DNA of 64,000 nt, from the NCBI GenBank assembly GCA_030512335.1, contig JAULSU010000003.1:1302001-1366000 (forward strand). The letters run 5' to 3'. Positions 10,055-20,868 of this stretch are shown one piece after another; the first letter of the stretch is position 1, and every line of letters begins with the position of its first letter. This stretch comes from Immersiella caudata. Its lineage: Eukaryota > Ascomycota > Sordariomycetes > Sordariales > Lasiosphaeriaceae. The notes below the pieces were generated by a model. It saw only the letters and a program-made list of their open reading frames with translations, was not told the DNA's origin and did no database searches. A program made the position numbers and the translations under genes.

Positions 10055-12574
10055 ATGCCTCAGTCTTTGAAGATGATGCTTCTGCTGTCAGTCGGGCTGC
10101 TGATGCCCCTTGTGGTGACGGAAAGCATCCCGAGCAGAACGACCTGGATCAAGCTGCCACCCAGTGAGACACTGAGCACCTCTGCAAATGGATCCATCTC
10201 CCTTCACGTTGGCGAGCTATTACGACGCGGACCAGAACTTTGCCCTGCTCTATACACGACGGGTGCTGTGCCCTTCTTCGTCTATCCGTCGTCCGTCTTC
10301 GTCTCCTACACGCCACGCCCGACACAGTCGTGCGCACCGACACCTGCATCCTGCGAAGCAGTCTCTTGCGCCGGTACAGTTGTTGGAGACCGCCCAGCAT
10401 GCACTGTCGAAGGCCCCAGCCGGGGTTGCGTGTGTGTTCCGTCACCAGCCACGCCAGGACACTGCACAGGTGTCAGTTCTTGCGCCGATGACGGCTGCGC
10501 GGGGACTTTTGACGCCAGCGGCCGCGCGACTTGCAAGGAGCGCCACGCTGGCTGCAACTGTACAGCGACTGCGGCGATATGCCCGGCGCAGCAGGTGTGC
10601 GATGCCAACGGATGCGCCGGTACATACGACAACGGAACGGTAGCCACCTGCAAGGGGAGCTTTGCGCCATGCCAGTGTCGGCCGACAGCCAACACGTGCG
10701 GCAACTTTGAGAATCGGCCCTGTGACGCCGGCGGGTGTGCCGGCAACTTCGACGCCAACGGTCAAGCAACGTGCAAGAACGCGTTCGCTGGGTGTCGTTG
10801 CCAGCCAACAGCGGCGACATGCGGACCGCCCCAGAACTGCGACCTGAACAACTGCGCGGGCACCTTCAATGGCGCAACGGACGGCAAGGCTCGTTGCTCC
10901 AACTTCTTCCGCGGATGCGAGTGCAGTCCGACCCAGACGACCTGCGGCCCGCTTCAGAGTTGCGATCTGAACAGCTGCGCGGGAACCTTTGACTCCAATG
11001 GGCTTGCGACATGCAAGAACTTTTGGCGACCCTGCCGGTGCGAGCCAACCGAGGTCACCTGCGGGCTTCTGCAGTCCTGCGATCTCAACAACTGCGCTGG
11101 TACGTTTGATCTCAGCGACGGCATACCGTACTGCAGCCGCTCCTTCCAAGGCTGTCGCTGCGCGGCGACAGCCAACACCTGTGGTCCTCCGCAGAGCTGC
11201 GACCTGAACGGCTGCGCTGGAACGTTTGACCCAGATGGAAGGGCAACTTGCAAGGGATTCTTCCGTGGCTGCCAGTGCGTGCCGCAGCCAAGGCTCTGCG
11301 GACCTCCGCAAAGTTGCGACCTCAACAACTGCGCGGGCACATTTGACAACAACGGCGTGGCCACGTGCAAGAACTTTTTCCGCCCTTGCCAGTGTGCCCC
11401 AACAGCCAACACCTGCGGCAACCAGCAAAGCTGTGACCTCAACAACTGCCACGGGAGCTTCTCCCTCGGCGACGGCAGAGCCTACTGCCGAGGTTGGTGG
11501 GAGGGTTGCCAATGCAGGGCCACGACCAACACCTGCGGATCACCGCAGAGCTGTGATCTGAACAACTGCAACGGAGGGTTTGATCTCGCCTCGGGGCGCG
11601 CCTTCTGTCGCAACTTCTTCAGCGGTTGCGAATGCCGGGCCACTGACAACACGTGCGGCAACCCTCAGAGCTGCGATCTGAACGGTTGTGCGGGTGCGTT
11701 TGACGGCAACTCCAACGTGGCGCGGTGCCGGGGCAAGTTTGCTGGCTGTCGATGCAATCCGTCCTCCGGCACCTGTGGGTCGCCGCAGAGCTGCTCGCTC
11801 AACGGTTGCAACGGCCGGTGGGATTCCGAAGGCGTCGCGCGCTGCACGGGCAACTTTGCTGGATGTCGCTGCGACCCTGTTGCCTCGGGCCTCTGCGGCG
11901 CGCCTCAGAGTTGTTCTCTCAACGGCTGCAACGGCCGTTCAAACGGCGCCGGCCAGGCTACCTGCCAGGACCGCTTTGCTCCCTGTCCGTGCACCCCATC
12001 AACTGCCACGCCCGGATACTGCCCGAACCTGACCCAATGCAGCTTCTCAGGCTGCAACGGCATCGATGTGGGCCAGCAGTTTGGACAGTGCCAGCATCCG
12101 GACCACCGCGGCTGCTCATGCATCCTGCCCCCGAAACCAACCGGCGGCGGAGGGGACGGAGGGGGCGGAGGGGGCGTTGATGCCTGTGTCAACACTTGCC
12201 GGTCGGTGCTGAACCTCCGCTACAATTCGCTCCCAGATCGGCTGTGCATCTACTCCAACGACTTTGAGGGTTCCGGGAGCACGGGCTTCGTCGACTACGC
12301 GCGTGTGGCCTCGCTCGGTGGCTGCGTCCTGTCCGTGGCCAAGCACGGTCGGGAGGTGGGCTTCCCGGACCAGTACTGCTGGTACAAGTCGGAGCTGCGC
12401 AACTTTGTCAACCGCAATGCGCAGAGCTGTACAAACGGCGACTTTTACACGTCGACGTATCCGACTGCGGGTTGGGGTAACTTTGCGGGGTTGGGTGTCA
12501 TGTGTTTGAGCAATGAGGCGAATTGGAGGTTGTGTGGAAATACGAGGAAGAATGGGGCGACGCCTGTGAATTAG
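10055..12574 (+). CDS. Secreted protein with 15 six-cysteine tandem repeats
   Basis: One uninterrupted reading frame; the ATG at 10055 is chosen because it begins a clear signal peptide (MPQSLKMMLLLSVGLLMPLV), giving 839 aa. In-frame ATGs at 10031 and an upstream alternative near 9950 also exist. After an N-terminal segment of about 90 residues come 15 repeats of about 36-42 residues, each with six cysteines spaced roughly C-x5-C-x4-C-x10-12-C-x6-C-x-C. The best-conserved cores are SCDLNNCAGTFD and ATCKNFF. A glycine-rich linker (12145-12174) leads to a C-terminal domain of about 130 residues with further cysteines (RLCIYSNDFEG, VASLGGCVLSV). The repeats are probably disulphide-knotted extracellular modules, perhaps adhesive or carbohydrate-binding. 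I do not recognise a named family. It is divergent from the WSC-subtilisin gene. Confidence 0.85.
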   Translation: MPQSLKMMLLLSVGLLMPLVVTESIPSRTTWIKLPPSETLSTSANGSISLHVGELLRRGPELCPALYTTGAVPFFVYPSSVFVSYTPRPTQSCAPTPASCEAVSCAGTVVGDRPACTVEGPSRGCVCVPSPATPGHCTGVSSCADDGCAGTFDASGRATCKERHAGCNCTATAAICPAQQVCDANGCAGTYDNGTVATCKGSFAPCQCRPTANTCGNFENRPCDAGGCAGNFDANGQATCKNAFAGCRCQPTAATCGPPQNCDLNNCAGTFNGATDGKARCSNFFRGCECSPTQTTCGPLQSCDLNSCAGTFDSNGLATCKNFWRPCRCEPTEVTCGLLQSCDLNNCAGTFDLSDGIPYCSRSFQGCRCAATANTCGPPQSCDLNGCAGTFDPDGRATCKGFFRGCQCVPQPRLCGPPQSCDLNNCAGTFDNNGVATCKNFFRPCQCAPTANTCGNQQSCDLNNCHGSFSLGDGRAYCRGWWEGCQCRATTNTCGSPQSCDLNNCNGGFDLASGRAFCRNFFSGCECRATDNTCGNPQSCDLNGCAGAFDGNSNVARCRGKFAGCRCNPSSGTCGSPQSCSLNGCNGRWDSEGVARCTGNFAGCRCDPVASGLCGAPQSCSLNGCNGRSNGAGQATCQDRFAPCPCTPSTATPGYCPNLTQCSFSGCNGIDVGQQFGQCQHPDHRGCSCILPPKPTGGGGDGGGGGGVDACVNTCRSVLNLRYNSLPDRLCIYSNDFEGSGSTGFVDYARVASLGGCVLSVAKHGREVGFPDQYCWYKSELRNFVNRNAQSCTNGDFYTSTYPTAGWGNFAGLGVMCLSNEANWRLCGNTRKNGATPVN
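10331..12120 (+). repeat. 15-copy coding tandem repeat (six cysteines per unit)
   Basis: Consecutive units start at each CGxPQSCDLN-type block. Units 5-12 are the most alike, units 1-3 and 13-15 are more divergent. Unit length varies by only a few residues because the gap between cysteines 3 and 4 changes. The DNA has diverged between copies, so this is an old expansion rather than a recent minisatellite. Confidence 0.9.
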
Positions 12575-12797
12575 GTCTGAATCTCGGTGGCAAAGGTTTG
12601 CTTGTAGCGCTGTATGGGTGAATGAGATGCGCATAGTTTTGTGTGTGGGAGCTGCCGTTTGAACCCATGTGAAAGAATTGATTATGAAAGGCTGCTGGGT
12701 CGCGCACCCAGAGAAAGTGCCGCCCAAGCTGGAGGAGAAGCTCGAGCAGCGCAAGAAGAAGGAGCCTGCCGGTTCGCTTTGTTGAGGATGACGTCAA

Positions 12798-13520
12798 GTG
12801 TCTTCCCCACAGTCCCGCTTCGTTCCTGGCGGCCCGGCGGTCCCTGATCTGCAGCCTCACGCTCTGGTTGTTGGGTGTCCTACCACAGGCGGTGCTGCAT
12901 GTTGGAGCACGATTCCAGTTTTGTTTAACCCTCACGAAGAAGGGTTGTCTCCTGCTGAGCTATTCCCGGCGACACACTTTTGTGACGGAGCTACTTCTCG
13001 GCTCGTTCACTACGACGACCCGAAGACCCTACTTGTGTTTACCGACGGATTCTGCACGGAGAGCAGCTCGTCGAAGTGGGATGCCCAAGGAGGTTGGGAA
13101 CCTAGTCACATATGCGGCGACAAGTTACGGGGCCGGCCGCAGTTCGGGCATTATTTTTGGGCGACTGGAATTGCAGGGGCCCAGTAATGAGGACCGTCTA
13201 GAAACTCCTAGCGCGCTGAGCTACGGGAAGTCATTGCCGCGATGCGCGGCTGCGACTGGCTGAACAAAAGCTTCAACACCCTTGTAATTGCCACCAACTC
13301 TTCTTATGTGGCTGACAGTGTCGACACTCAAATCAAGGGGCGGATAGACAATGGTCTGAAGACCGAGTCTGACAACGACATTGATGATCGCTATCTTTGG
13401 AATATCTTCCTTGGCGAGCTCGAAGTGTGGGCTGATCTCGGCCTCACTGTGCAACTTTGGAGAGTCCCAGGCGAGCTCAATCTCGCCAGTGAGCCAGCCA
13501 AGACTGCAAGCGCTCACTCC
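12798..13520 (+). pseudogene. RNase H-like domain remnant
   Basis: Pieces of an RNase H fold appear in order but in two frames. LLVFTDGFC (first strand with the catalytic Asp) lies near 13030 in the frame of 12798. A middle part (VTYAATSYGAGRSSGIIFG) is in the next frame near 13105-13150. RAEL..VIAAM (the catalytic Glu helix), IATNSSYVADS (Asp replaced by Asn) and LWRVPGELNLASEPAKTAS follow in the first frame. A TAG triplet lies just before RAEL at 13209-13211 and at least one single-base shift is needed. It could derive from a transposon or from a host gene of the fungal RNase H-like group. The frame breaks and the Asp-to-Asn change suggest it is dead. Confidence 0.6.
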
Positions 13521-13529
13521 TCCTATCGC

Positions 13530-14522
13530 CCAGCTCCGAGGCATTGTCATCGGACCTTCAGATTTGGTCTTACCCGAGCCTCACCAAATTCTAGCAATCA
13601 ACGACCGATGGGGGTTCGACATCACTGTACAAAGAGAGTGGAAAGACTCAGTCTCCAAAGTTAATTTTGCGGTATAAAACGTCCGAAAGGAGCGTCCCGA
13701 CCGCCCTCTGGAAGAAGCAGTTCTCTTTGAGTTTCGACGGCATGGAGAGGTCCCGCTGTCCGCCATCATCCTCGAGGATCGTCAACTTCATTGACGAAAA
13801 CGAATTCTACCGGCACAACAGAAATCACACCGACTGGGCCGACATGGAGAAACATATTAATTCCGAATATCGCGAGATATGCTCCTTGATTGTGCGCTAC
13901 CTCCGCGCCGGGGCTACCGTTATTACCAAAGATACACTTGCTAGCCACACCTGCCGTCTCGCCGGTGTACCTTGGCACGTATCTGACAGCTGCAGCGTAG
14001 ACACAGTCCTCCGTCCGGAAGCCGTTGGAGAGCAGCTAGCAGGCTGCCTGCCGAGAATTGATCGTCATAAATCGAGTTTTGTCGAGAAAGTGGATCCTTC
14101 GGACCTGTGGTATATTTGACGAGGAAGACCTGAGAACAGAGGCAGTTACGCTGCGCGGGACTTCAGCCTTCACGAAGGTCGGGCTGGGTCACTTTGGGTA
14201 TATAGGAGACTCGAACTGGGGCGCCGCGCGTGAGTTACTCGTCTTGGCCATGTTGGGCATCCTGGATGGAACCTTGGGCGACTGCTCGTGCTATAACTCA
14301 GAGAGCGGAGAGCATGATTACCCGATCGAGCCCATGGGAATCACAAGGAGACTGTCTCGGATGGTGGCTAGTAGGGAGAGACCGGACGACGAGGGAATGG
14401 ACTACGTGATGGATTACAGCACTGGGGGTACGGACTGTATGCAGATGCTGTTCGACCAGCTCGACCAACTCAGAGAGTACGTAGAGAGGGTTGACGAGGC
14501 GATGGAGAAGGACTTGAATTGA
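13530..14522 (+). pseudogene. Degraded hypothetical coding sequence
   Basis: Protein-like segments continue past the RNase H remnant in alternating frames. One runs about 13530-13790 and includes a TAA near 13675. A second, 13667-14119, contains IDENEFYRHNRNHTDWADM. A third, up to 14522, contains IFDEEDLRTEAVTLRG. The switch between the second and third falls at about 14105, where no good intron is visible. A stop plus two frame changes suggest a decayed gene, possibly the rest of the same unit as the RNase H-like part. I do not recognise the protein. An alternative is two short real genes with unseen introns. Confidence 0.35.
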
Positions 14523-15470
14523 TGGATGGAGCGCTATCGTGTCCAGCTGGCAGGCAAGACGTGGGAATACTGAGTTTTAGTACGGCGTTTGGTGTTCTGG
14601 ACTGAAGGTACCCTTGATTATGACGGTCAAGGTTTCCGACAAGAGCTGAGTCACATTGGTGTTTGGGCGCGGCATTCTGCATAAGAGATACCCATTTCCT
14701 GTTGGTTCCCACAGAAGGAGAGATTCTGGCGAATCACTAGAAATAGCTACCTAGTTCTTGTAGGTGTCGATATAGACAATGCAATGATGTCTGTCAAACT
14801 CTGTTGCCATGCGAATCCGTCATGGGGCTTCCAAACCAACAGAACAAGGGGCAAGCTCTTTTTGTTCTTTGCGCAGTGCTGAACCGCGGCCACACAACGT
14901 CGCGAAAAAACGCCATTTTCATCTTTGTCGCTCCATCTTGGGTTAGATCTCGTGGCCTGTTTCACTTGCCCAACTCCTTTGCCGGCGCTGGACCCGTTAC
15001 AGGGTACGCAATCGCAGCGAGGTGACGGCGACATGTATGCAGAAAGCAGCCTGGACAATGTCAAAAGCCTCGTTTCGTCATAGAAAAAGATCTGCTTGAC
15101 AGCAAACTCTTTCAACACGCATCGATCTTTTGCTTCTCGTTGAAGCCATCATCGTGTTGGTCGTTTGCGCAGCACCAGCCACCTCCTAGCGGCACCGTGC
15201 GCCACCTCCTGACGCCACCAGCCACTGTTTAACCACCCCGACCCCTGGCAATTTCATCGCCACACATCATCACACAGGCGACATCCCACAGCGAGCTTCA
15301 TGACGAAATCCATGTTCAGATTACCCCCCTCGTTGAATACGCTGTCCACCCATTAAATTTACATTTACAAATAAAATAATGCCCCATTTTGTTTCCCATA
15401 CCTCCGTGAATTGTGAATTTGGGTCATCGGCCCAGTCATAACACTCATAATGTGATCAAAGCCAAAGAAA
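14523..15470. other. Intergenic region, nothing recognised
   Basis: No ORF with protein-like composition or known motif. The right end (from about 15350) is AT-rich and holds the 3' flank of the beta-glucosidase gene on the minus strand. Confidence 0.6.
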
Positions 15471-18453
15471 TTATGCCAGAGCGGCAGTCAGATCCAGCTT
15501 CCGGCTGCTGCGACCAACGTAAACCGTCTTCGGATAGCTGCTGATCACCCAATCCTGGATCGTTGTGTCCCAGTTGCTCAAGTCGCGGCGCGTCAGGGAG
15601 ACCTTGAACTGCGACGTCTGACCTGGATCGATGCGGATGCGGTCGAAGCCGCGCAGGACGAGAAGTGGGTCGTCAGGGCCGCCGAGGGAGACGTAGAGCT
15701 GAGGAATCTCATCGCCCGCGACCGAACCGGTGTTGGTGATGTCTGCTGTGACAGTGTAGAGAACGTCGTAGAGCTGGGCATTTCCTCCTGGCGAGCTCTT
15801 GCCCGATGATCGAAGAAGTGCTTGTTCAGATCCGTCATTCGCATTGGGAGGCAGGAACTCGGACGCCTTCTTTCCGTAGTGCCTGTCGGTGGAAGCCTTC
15901 TGAAGATCGGTGGTGTTGAGATACGGGTACACGTAAAGGTAAATGGCGTCCGAGCCGTTTGAGGGGGAGAGATAATCGCTGGGGTTCCGCGAGAAGTTGC
16001 CAAAGGTGGGTGCCGCGGGTCTCACTCCGACAGTTGGTTGGTAGGCACTAGTATTCGACTTCTCGACCTTGATGTTGCTGTACTTGAAGGTTGTGTAGCT
16101 GAGACCGTAACCGAATTCGTAGATGAGGGAGGCATTGGACTTATCGAAGTGGCGGTAGTCGATGAAGTTGCCCTCGGAGAAATCCTGCTGAGGTGCGCCT
16201 TTCCCGTTGTTTGGCGTGTACATGACGTCGACACCATAGCTCTCACGGTTGGCGCCCCACGAGAAGGGGCTACGGCCGGGGCTGACTGCACCGTACAGAA
16301 CGTCGGCAATCGAGTTGCCAGACTCCTGGCCCGGGAAGCCGGCCCAGAGGATAGCGGTGATGTTCGGGTTCTTGTACCAATCCGTGACGATGACAGGGCC
16401 TGGAGAGTGGATGACGACAATAGTGTTGGGGCATCTAGACGAAACGTTCTTGATGAGGCCGTCTCCGTTCTTCCACAGCGTCAGGTTGTTACGGTCGCCC
16501 GTGTTGCCCTCCACATTGATGTAGTTTTCACCGGAGTCCGCGTTGACAAACACAATCGCCGTGACGTTGTCCAGGCTGACCAGGTTGTTGGTCTGTGACG
16601 TCGCGTAGTTCGACAAGACGCTCTCGTACCGTGATCCGTCCTGGATCGCCCGAGCCTGGAGTGCAGCGTCCGGTGTGACCAGATAAGGGAAGTTGGCAGT
16701 TCCGGATCCCCAGCCCAGAGCAACAGTGCCGTTGGCGCACCCCCTATCAGCACATGCGTTGGGGCCAAGAGGGTTGGGCCCTGCGTCCTCACCAACAACC
16801 ACCACAAACTTGGGTTTCTTGAGCGGCAGAGCACCAGTGTTCTTCAGGAGCACAGTGCCCTTGGCTGCCACTTCGCGAATGAGGTCGCCGTGATCCGCAC
16901 GGACATCAACGTGGCTATTGATCTGCTGGTAGCCCTTCTTAGCGCGCCAGTGGAGCGGACCGAACGTTGCTTGAGTCCAGAAGCTGAAGTTGACTGGATC
17001 TTGTTCGGTCGTCTGACCGACCTTGAAGATCGCAGCCATGATACGCATGGCCATGTCGTCAATGCGCCACTCGGGAACGGTACCGTTGAGCACAGCTGCC
17101 GTGAGATTGGCTCCCCAGTAACTGCGTCCAGAGTTGAAGACCGTGTCTCCGGGCATCGACATGTCCAGACCGGCCGCAGCAGCAGCAACGCCGGTGTGCT
17201 GGGCTTGCCAGTCGCTCATGATGAAGCCCTGGAAGCCAAGCTCATTCTTGAGCAGGTCATTCAGGAGCTTGGAGTTCTGGCATCCGTAAGAGTTGTTGAC
17301 CTGCTGGTAGGAACACATGACGCTACCAACTCCGGCCCGTACGGCGTCGGCGAACGGCCACATGTACAGTTCGTGCATCGTCTTGTCGTCAATGTTGGAG
17401 GAGAGTGCCTCGCTGATATCGAATCCATAACCTCGTGCCTCTCCAGCGATGCGGAAGTGTTCTGCCTTCCTGTCAGTACGAGTTGTTTGAGCAAGCCGCG
17501 CTCCATCAGCTCACCTTGCTCATTGCCGATCCAGTGCTTGGCGCAAGCGACCACGCCTGCATCCTGGATACCCTTGGTAGACTCCGCGATACCGACGCCC
17601 GTGAGCACCGGATCAGGAGAGAATCCCTCCCAGTTCCGTCCCGCCGCAGGCATGCGACCAAGCGGTCCGGCAACCGGCCCGAGCAAGACATTGACGCCCT
17701 TTCCTTTGGCCTCTTCGCCCAAGGCAAAGCCCCTGTTGTAGAACAACGCTCTGCTCCATGTCGCGGCGGTGGTCTGGCCGGAAGGGAACACCGAGCTGTA
17801 GTCTGCTCCTCGAACGCCGGCAGGAGAGTCATGCATGCACAAGCTGCGAAGGCCGAGGCGAGGAATTGATCCGATGTTGCCCACGCATTGCTCCGATTCC
17901 CATCTGCATGGTGTCAGCTGTAGCCCAAAAAGCCTGGATGAGCACGAGGATTCCAGCACATGGGAGACTTACCCAACGCCCGTGGTCAGGTTGACCTTTT
18001 CCAACAGTGTGAGCTGTGAGACAAAGTCCTTGGCCTTCTGATAGGCCGCCTCCCATCCGGCAGCAGCAGGGTCCATCCATGGCGTAGGGTAGAAGGGAGG
18101 GGATGTCGCCAAATCCCTTTTCTCGAGCTGAAGCGGGTTAGCCAGCGAGCTTGTGGCTTGCATCAAAAGCAGCCAGATGGCTGCACGTTTGGGCTGCATG
18201 TTGGCTTGTGTTGTATGCAAAGCAACGGCGCGCCAACAGTGTGGTGGAAGAAAGTTGGAGAAGCGATGGGGAAGCGGATAAAACCGCACTGGCCGGTGTG
18301 GTGCAGGGCGATATTAAGGTACGCGCAGAGATGAGGTAAAACGCTGCAGACGACGGGAAAGAGGCGTGATAGTGCTCATACCTTCTCTGTCCTGATCGTG
18401 GCAGCGGCGGGGACGAAGCTTGCCACCGCGGCAAGTACAATGGCGAGCTTCAT
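15471..18453 (-). CDS. Secreted beta-glucosidase, GH3
   Basis: Four exons: 18453-18382, 18127-17973, 17903-17515 and 17461-15471 (2607 nt, 868 aa). Exon 1 encodes a signal peptide (MKLAIVLAAVASFVPAAA). The first intron is long (254 nt) but ends in a perfect GGCTAAC...CAG site, and the splice yields KLEKRD, a Kex2-type site. A second in-frame ATG at 18199, inside that intron, would start another signal-like sequence (MQPKRAAIWLLLMQ) if transcription began downstream. The protein has the GH3 N-terminal barrel, the (alpha/beta)6 domain and a fibronectin III-like C-terminal domain, at the usual length for fungal family members. The nucleophile Asp is at about 289 in IMSDWQAQHTG and the likely acid/base Glu at about 517 in DSGENYI. 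It hydrolyses cellobiose and other beta-glucosides outside the cell and complements the AA9 enzyme at 51 kb. Confidence 0.95.
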
Positions 18454-18580
18454 GGTGTTCAGATGGTTCGCGCGAGAGAAGCTACCGAGACAGGGAGGAG
18501 ACGCTGAGATCACCTCAGCGAAGAGTCTGGGCCTGGCGCATAGAAGGTTAAGGTTGAAGCCGGGAGTCGTGCGGGGACCA

Positions 18581-18588
18581 ATATATAA
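18581..18588 (-). promoter_or_regulatory. TATA box of the beta-glucosidase gene
   Basis: The minus strand reads TTATATAT here, about 130 bases upstream of the ATG at 18453. This placing favours transcription starting before 18453 and so supports the spliced, upstream signal peptide over the alternative start at 18199. Confidence 0.5.
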
Positions 18589-20868
18589 GCCGTCTCAATT
18601 CTGGCCTGTTTACCTCAATGCACGGGTTCCAGGGATCGCGCTGGTGGCACGGCAGGAATTCGTGGATCGAGAAACGCCGCAGCCGGTCGACGTTGCCCGC
18701 ACGCGCTAGACAACGGCTGCTCGGCGACGTGCCCGCTTTCGAGAGCCGGGAAGGAAGCTCGGGACTGGTGGTGATGCTGAGGTCATAGCAGGACCCGAGT
18801 GCCGGCATCAACCGCTGGGACCCGGTGAACGGGCACCGCAACGATGAAGGCAGTCATCGTTGCAGCGGCCCACTGAAAACAAAAACAAAAAAAAAAAAAA
18901 AGACGCGCAAGAGGCCGAAGGGACGTTGCAATAGTCAATGGCATCAGAAACGGGCCGATCGCTACGCGCAGTTGAGTAAGACACACGAATCGGCTGGACA
19001 GGGAGGCCAGGTTTTTACTGGAGTCGGGTGCTGAACGCGTCGTCAGGGAGTGGCTCGAGTGGGCAGGGGTTGAGGTCATCTCGCAGATCGGCCGAGATCT
19101 TGGCGGGCAAGCTGCGGGGACGCTGGAAGCTCGGGAGGTATCCCCGGCTGGTCCCGACCGGCAGAACTGTGGGCGACTTCCACGAATTGGAACTGCCTGC
19201 GCAGCTGAAAAGCCCGTCCTTGTTGAGGAAAGCAGCAGAAGCAGCCGAAAGGATGTTCCGATGAGCGACGCCTTCTTGTTATGCTCGAGACACTGTTCGG
19301 CTTCGATCGTAATTCCACATGGCGGAGCTGCAGGTGGTCAGCCCCGACTGCGGGGTACAGAGCCCCCCAGAGCTCCGACGTTCTCACGGGACGGCAGCAT
19401 CGACATGGCACCGAACGCCATGCAGCTAGACTTCTTGTGGAACCCAGGGAATGAAGCACATGTAGAAGCTGTTGAATGAGGAAGGTGGTAACCCTCAATC
19501 GACGCGGGGTAGCTCTCCGCCGTTCTGTTTCCACGGAAATCTTCGGCAGCTTCGTAACCTAGAGTTGCTTCTGCCAACCTTGTGACCATCGCCCGGCCAG
19601 ATGCTGGAAAGAGAGTGACCGAGATGACATTGTGGAAAGAGCGGGATTAAACCGGACGTCGTGTCAGGTATACTGTCCATGCTTTCGGCTGGGCCCCGCG
19701 GTCCAGACCTTTTCAGCCGAGCGTGTTCCGAGCGCCACCCGACCGGGAGATTGCCGCTGGCGGAGATGACGAGCAGCTGCTGATCGGAATCTTGTGAATC
19801 GGCAGGAAAAACTCAGGGTCTTGCGGGGTGCATTACGGCGCCTGCGAGTTTGAGACGTATAAACGGCGATGTGCGCTCTCTTGACGACTGTTCCAACTGC
19901 ATAGCTTTCGTCGTTTCTTTTCGAATGCAAATTTGTTGTTTGGCGGTGCAGTTTAAAGAAGGTTTCGCCCCATGTCGGAGCGGCGGCACCCGCATCGCGG
20001 TTAGCGGCTTGGACGCTAATCTTGGCATGATGCGGCTCGTTGTTCATGGGAGGAATATCTCCGCCGAAGCTCAAACAGCAGTAGATAGAAAAAAGTCAAT
20101 TCCAAACTACTCTCTAGTAATCCAAGGTGATCTTGAGGCCTTCGACGCCCCCGAAGTGCCCCTCTGGCTTTGAGCGTCGACGTTGTCCCGGATCATACCC
20201 TAACCCTAAGAGCTGCGATGCTGGGTACCTTGGTGCCCTGCTTTCGTTCCAATTGCGGGGCGCCCTCTTGTGCACGTTCTTGCCATAAGGCAACGTCAAA
20301 CGACAAAGACATAGAAGAGATCTGTGTCGAAGGGCTACGAGGGAGCGTGGTCGATCGGGCACGTAGTCGAGAAAACAAATTCAACATTCTTCCTGACCGC
20401 TCGATCGGAAGCACCCCGTACCAACAGCCTGCGTTCCAGGTTCCCAGCTCCATCCGCATTCCCAACAGACCTTTGCTTTCTATGATGGAGGCATGGAGAA
20501 ATCTCTCCGAGGCCCGACTTCCTTACATTCCTAGTATACCTTACCTTGCGGAATAGAGTGAGTCCCCGGAGTCCTGTGATATCTTTTTACATTCTCGGTA
20601 GGCCTCGTCTTTCATGACTGAGGGCATAAAGAAGACACCTCTCTGCCTCCTCGTGTTCCGAGAGTAGCTCTTTCATTTCGCCACAACAACCCCTGACTGT
20701 CGCGTCAAAAGATGAATCCCATTGCTTCCACTCCCTACAAGCATCAACACTATCCTGCAATTCGATACGTGTCCCCATGATATCTCCAACAAACCGGCCT
20801 TTTCCAGATGCCGTCCTCCTTTGGCTCCAAAAGACAATAACCCCCTGGTGAATAACCAATGGGATTCC
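18589..20868. other. Long intergenic region
   Basis: About 2.3 kb with no supported gene on either strand. It includes an A-run near 18887-18901 and a two-unit telomere-like CCCTAA motif at 20198-20209. Short ORFs here lack motifs and start context. Confidence 0.55.
20198..20209. repeat. Two-unit interstitial telomere-like motif
   Basis: Two perfect CCCTAA units in tandem. Fungal telomeres are TTAGGG repeats. Two units may be chance, a transcription-factor site, or a relic of break repair. Confidence 0.4.

Noticed and set aside
10442..11512. A 356-codon ORF on the minus strand across the cysteine repeats
   Set aside because: It is a shadow of the strongly biased repeat coding sequence on the plus strand, with periodic Ala/Val/Leu composition and no domain.
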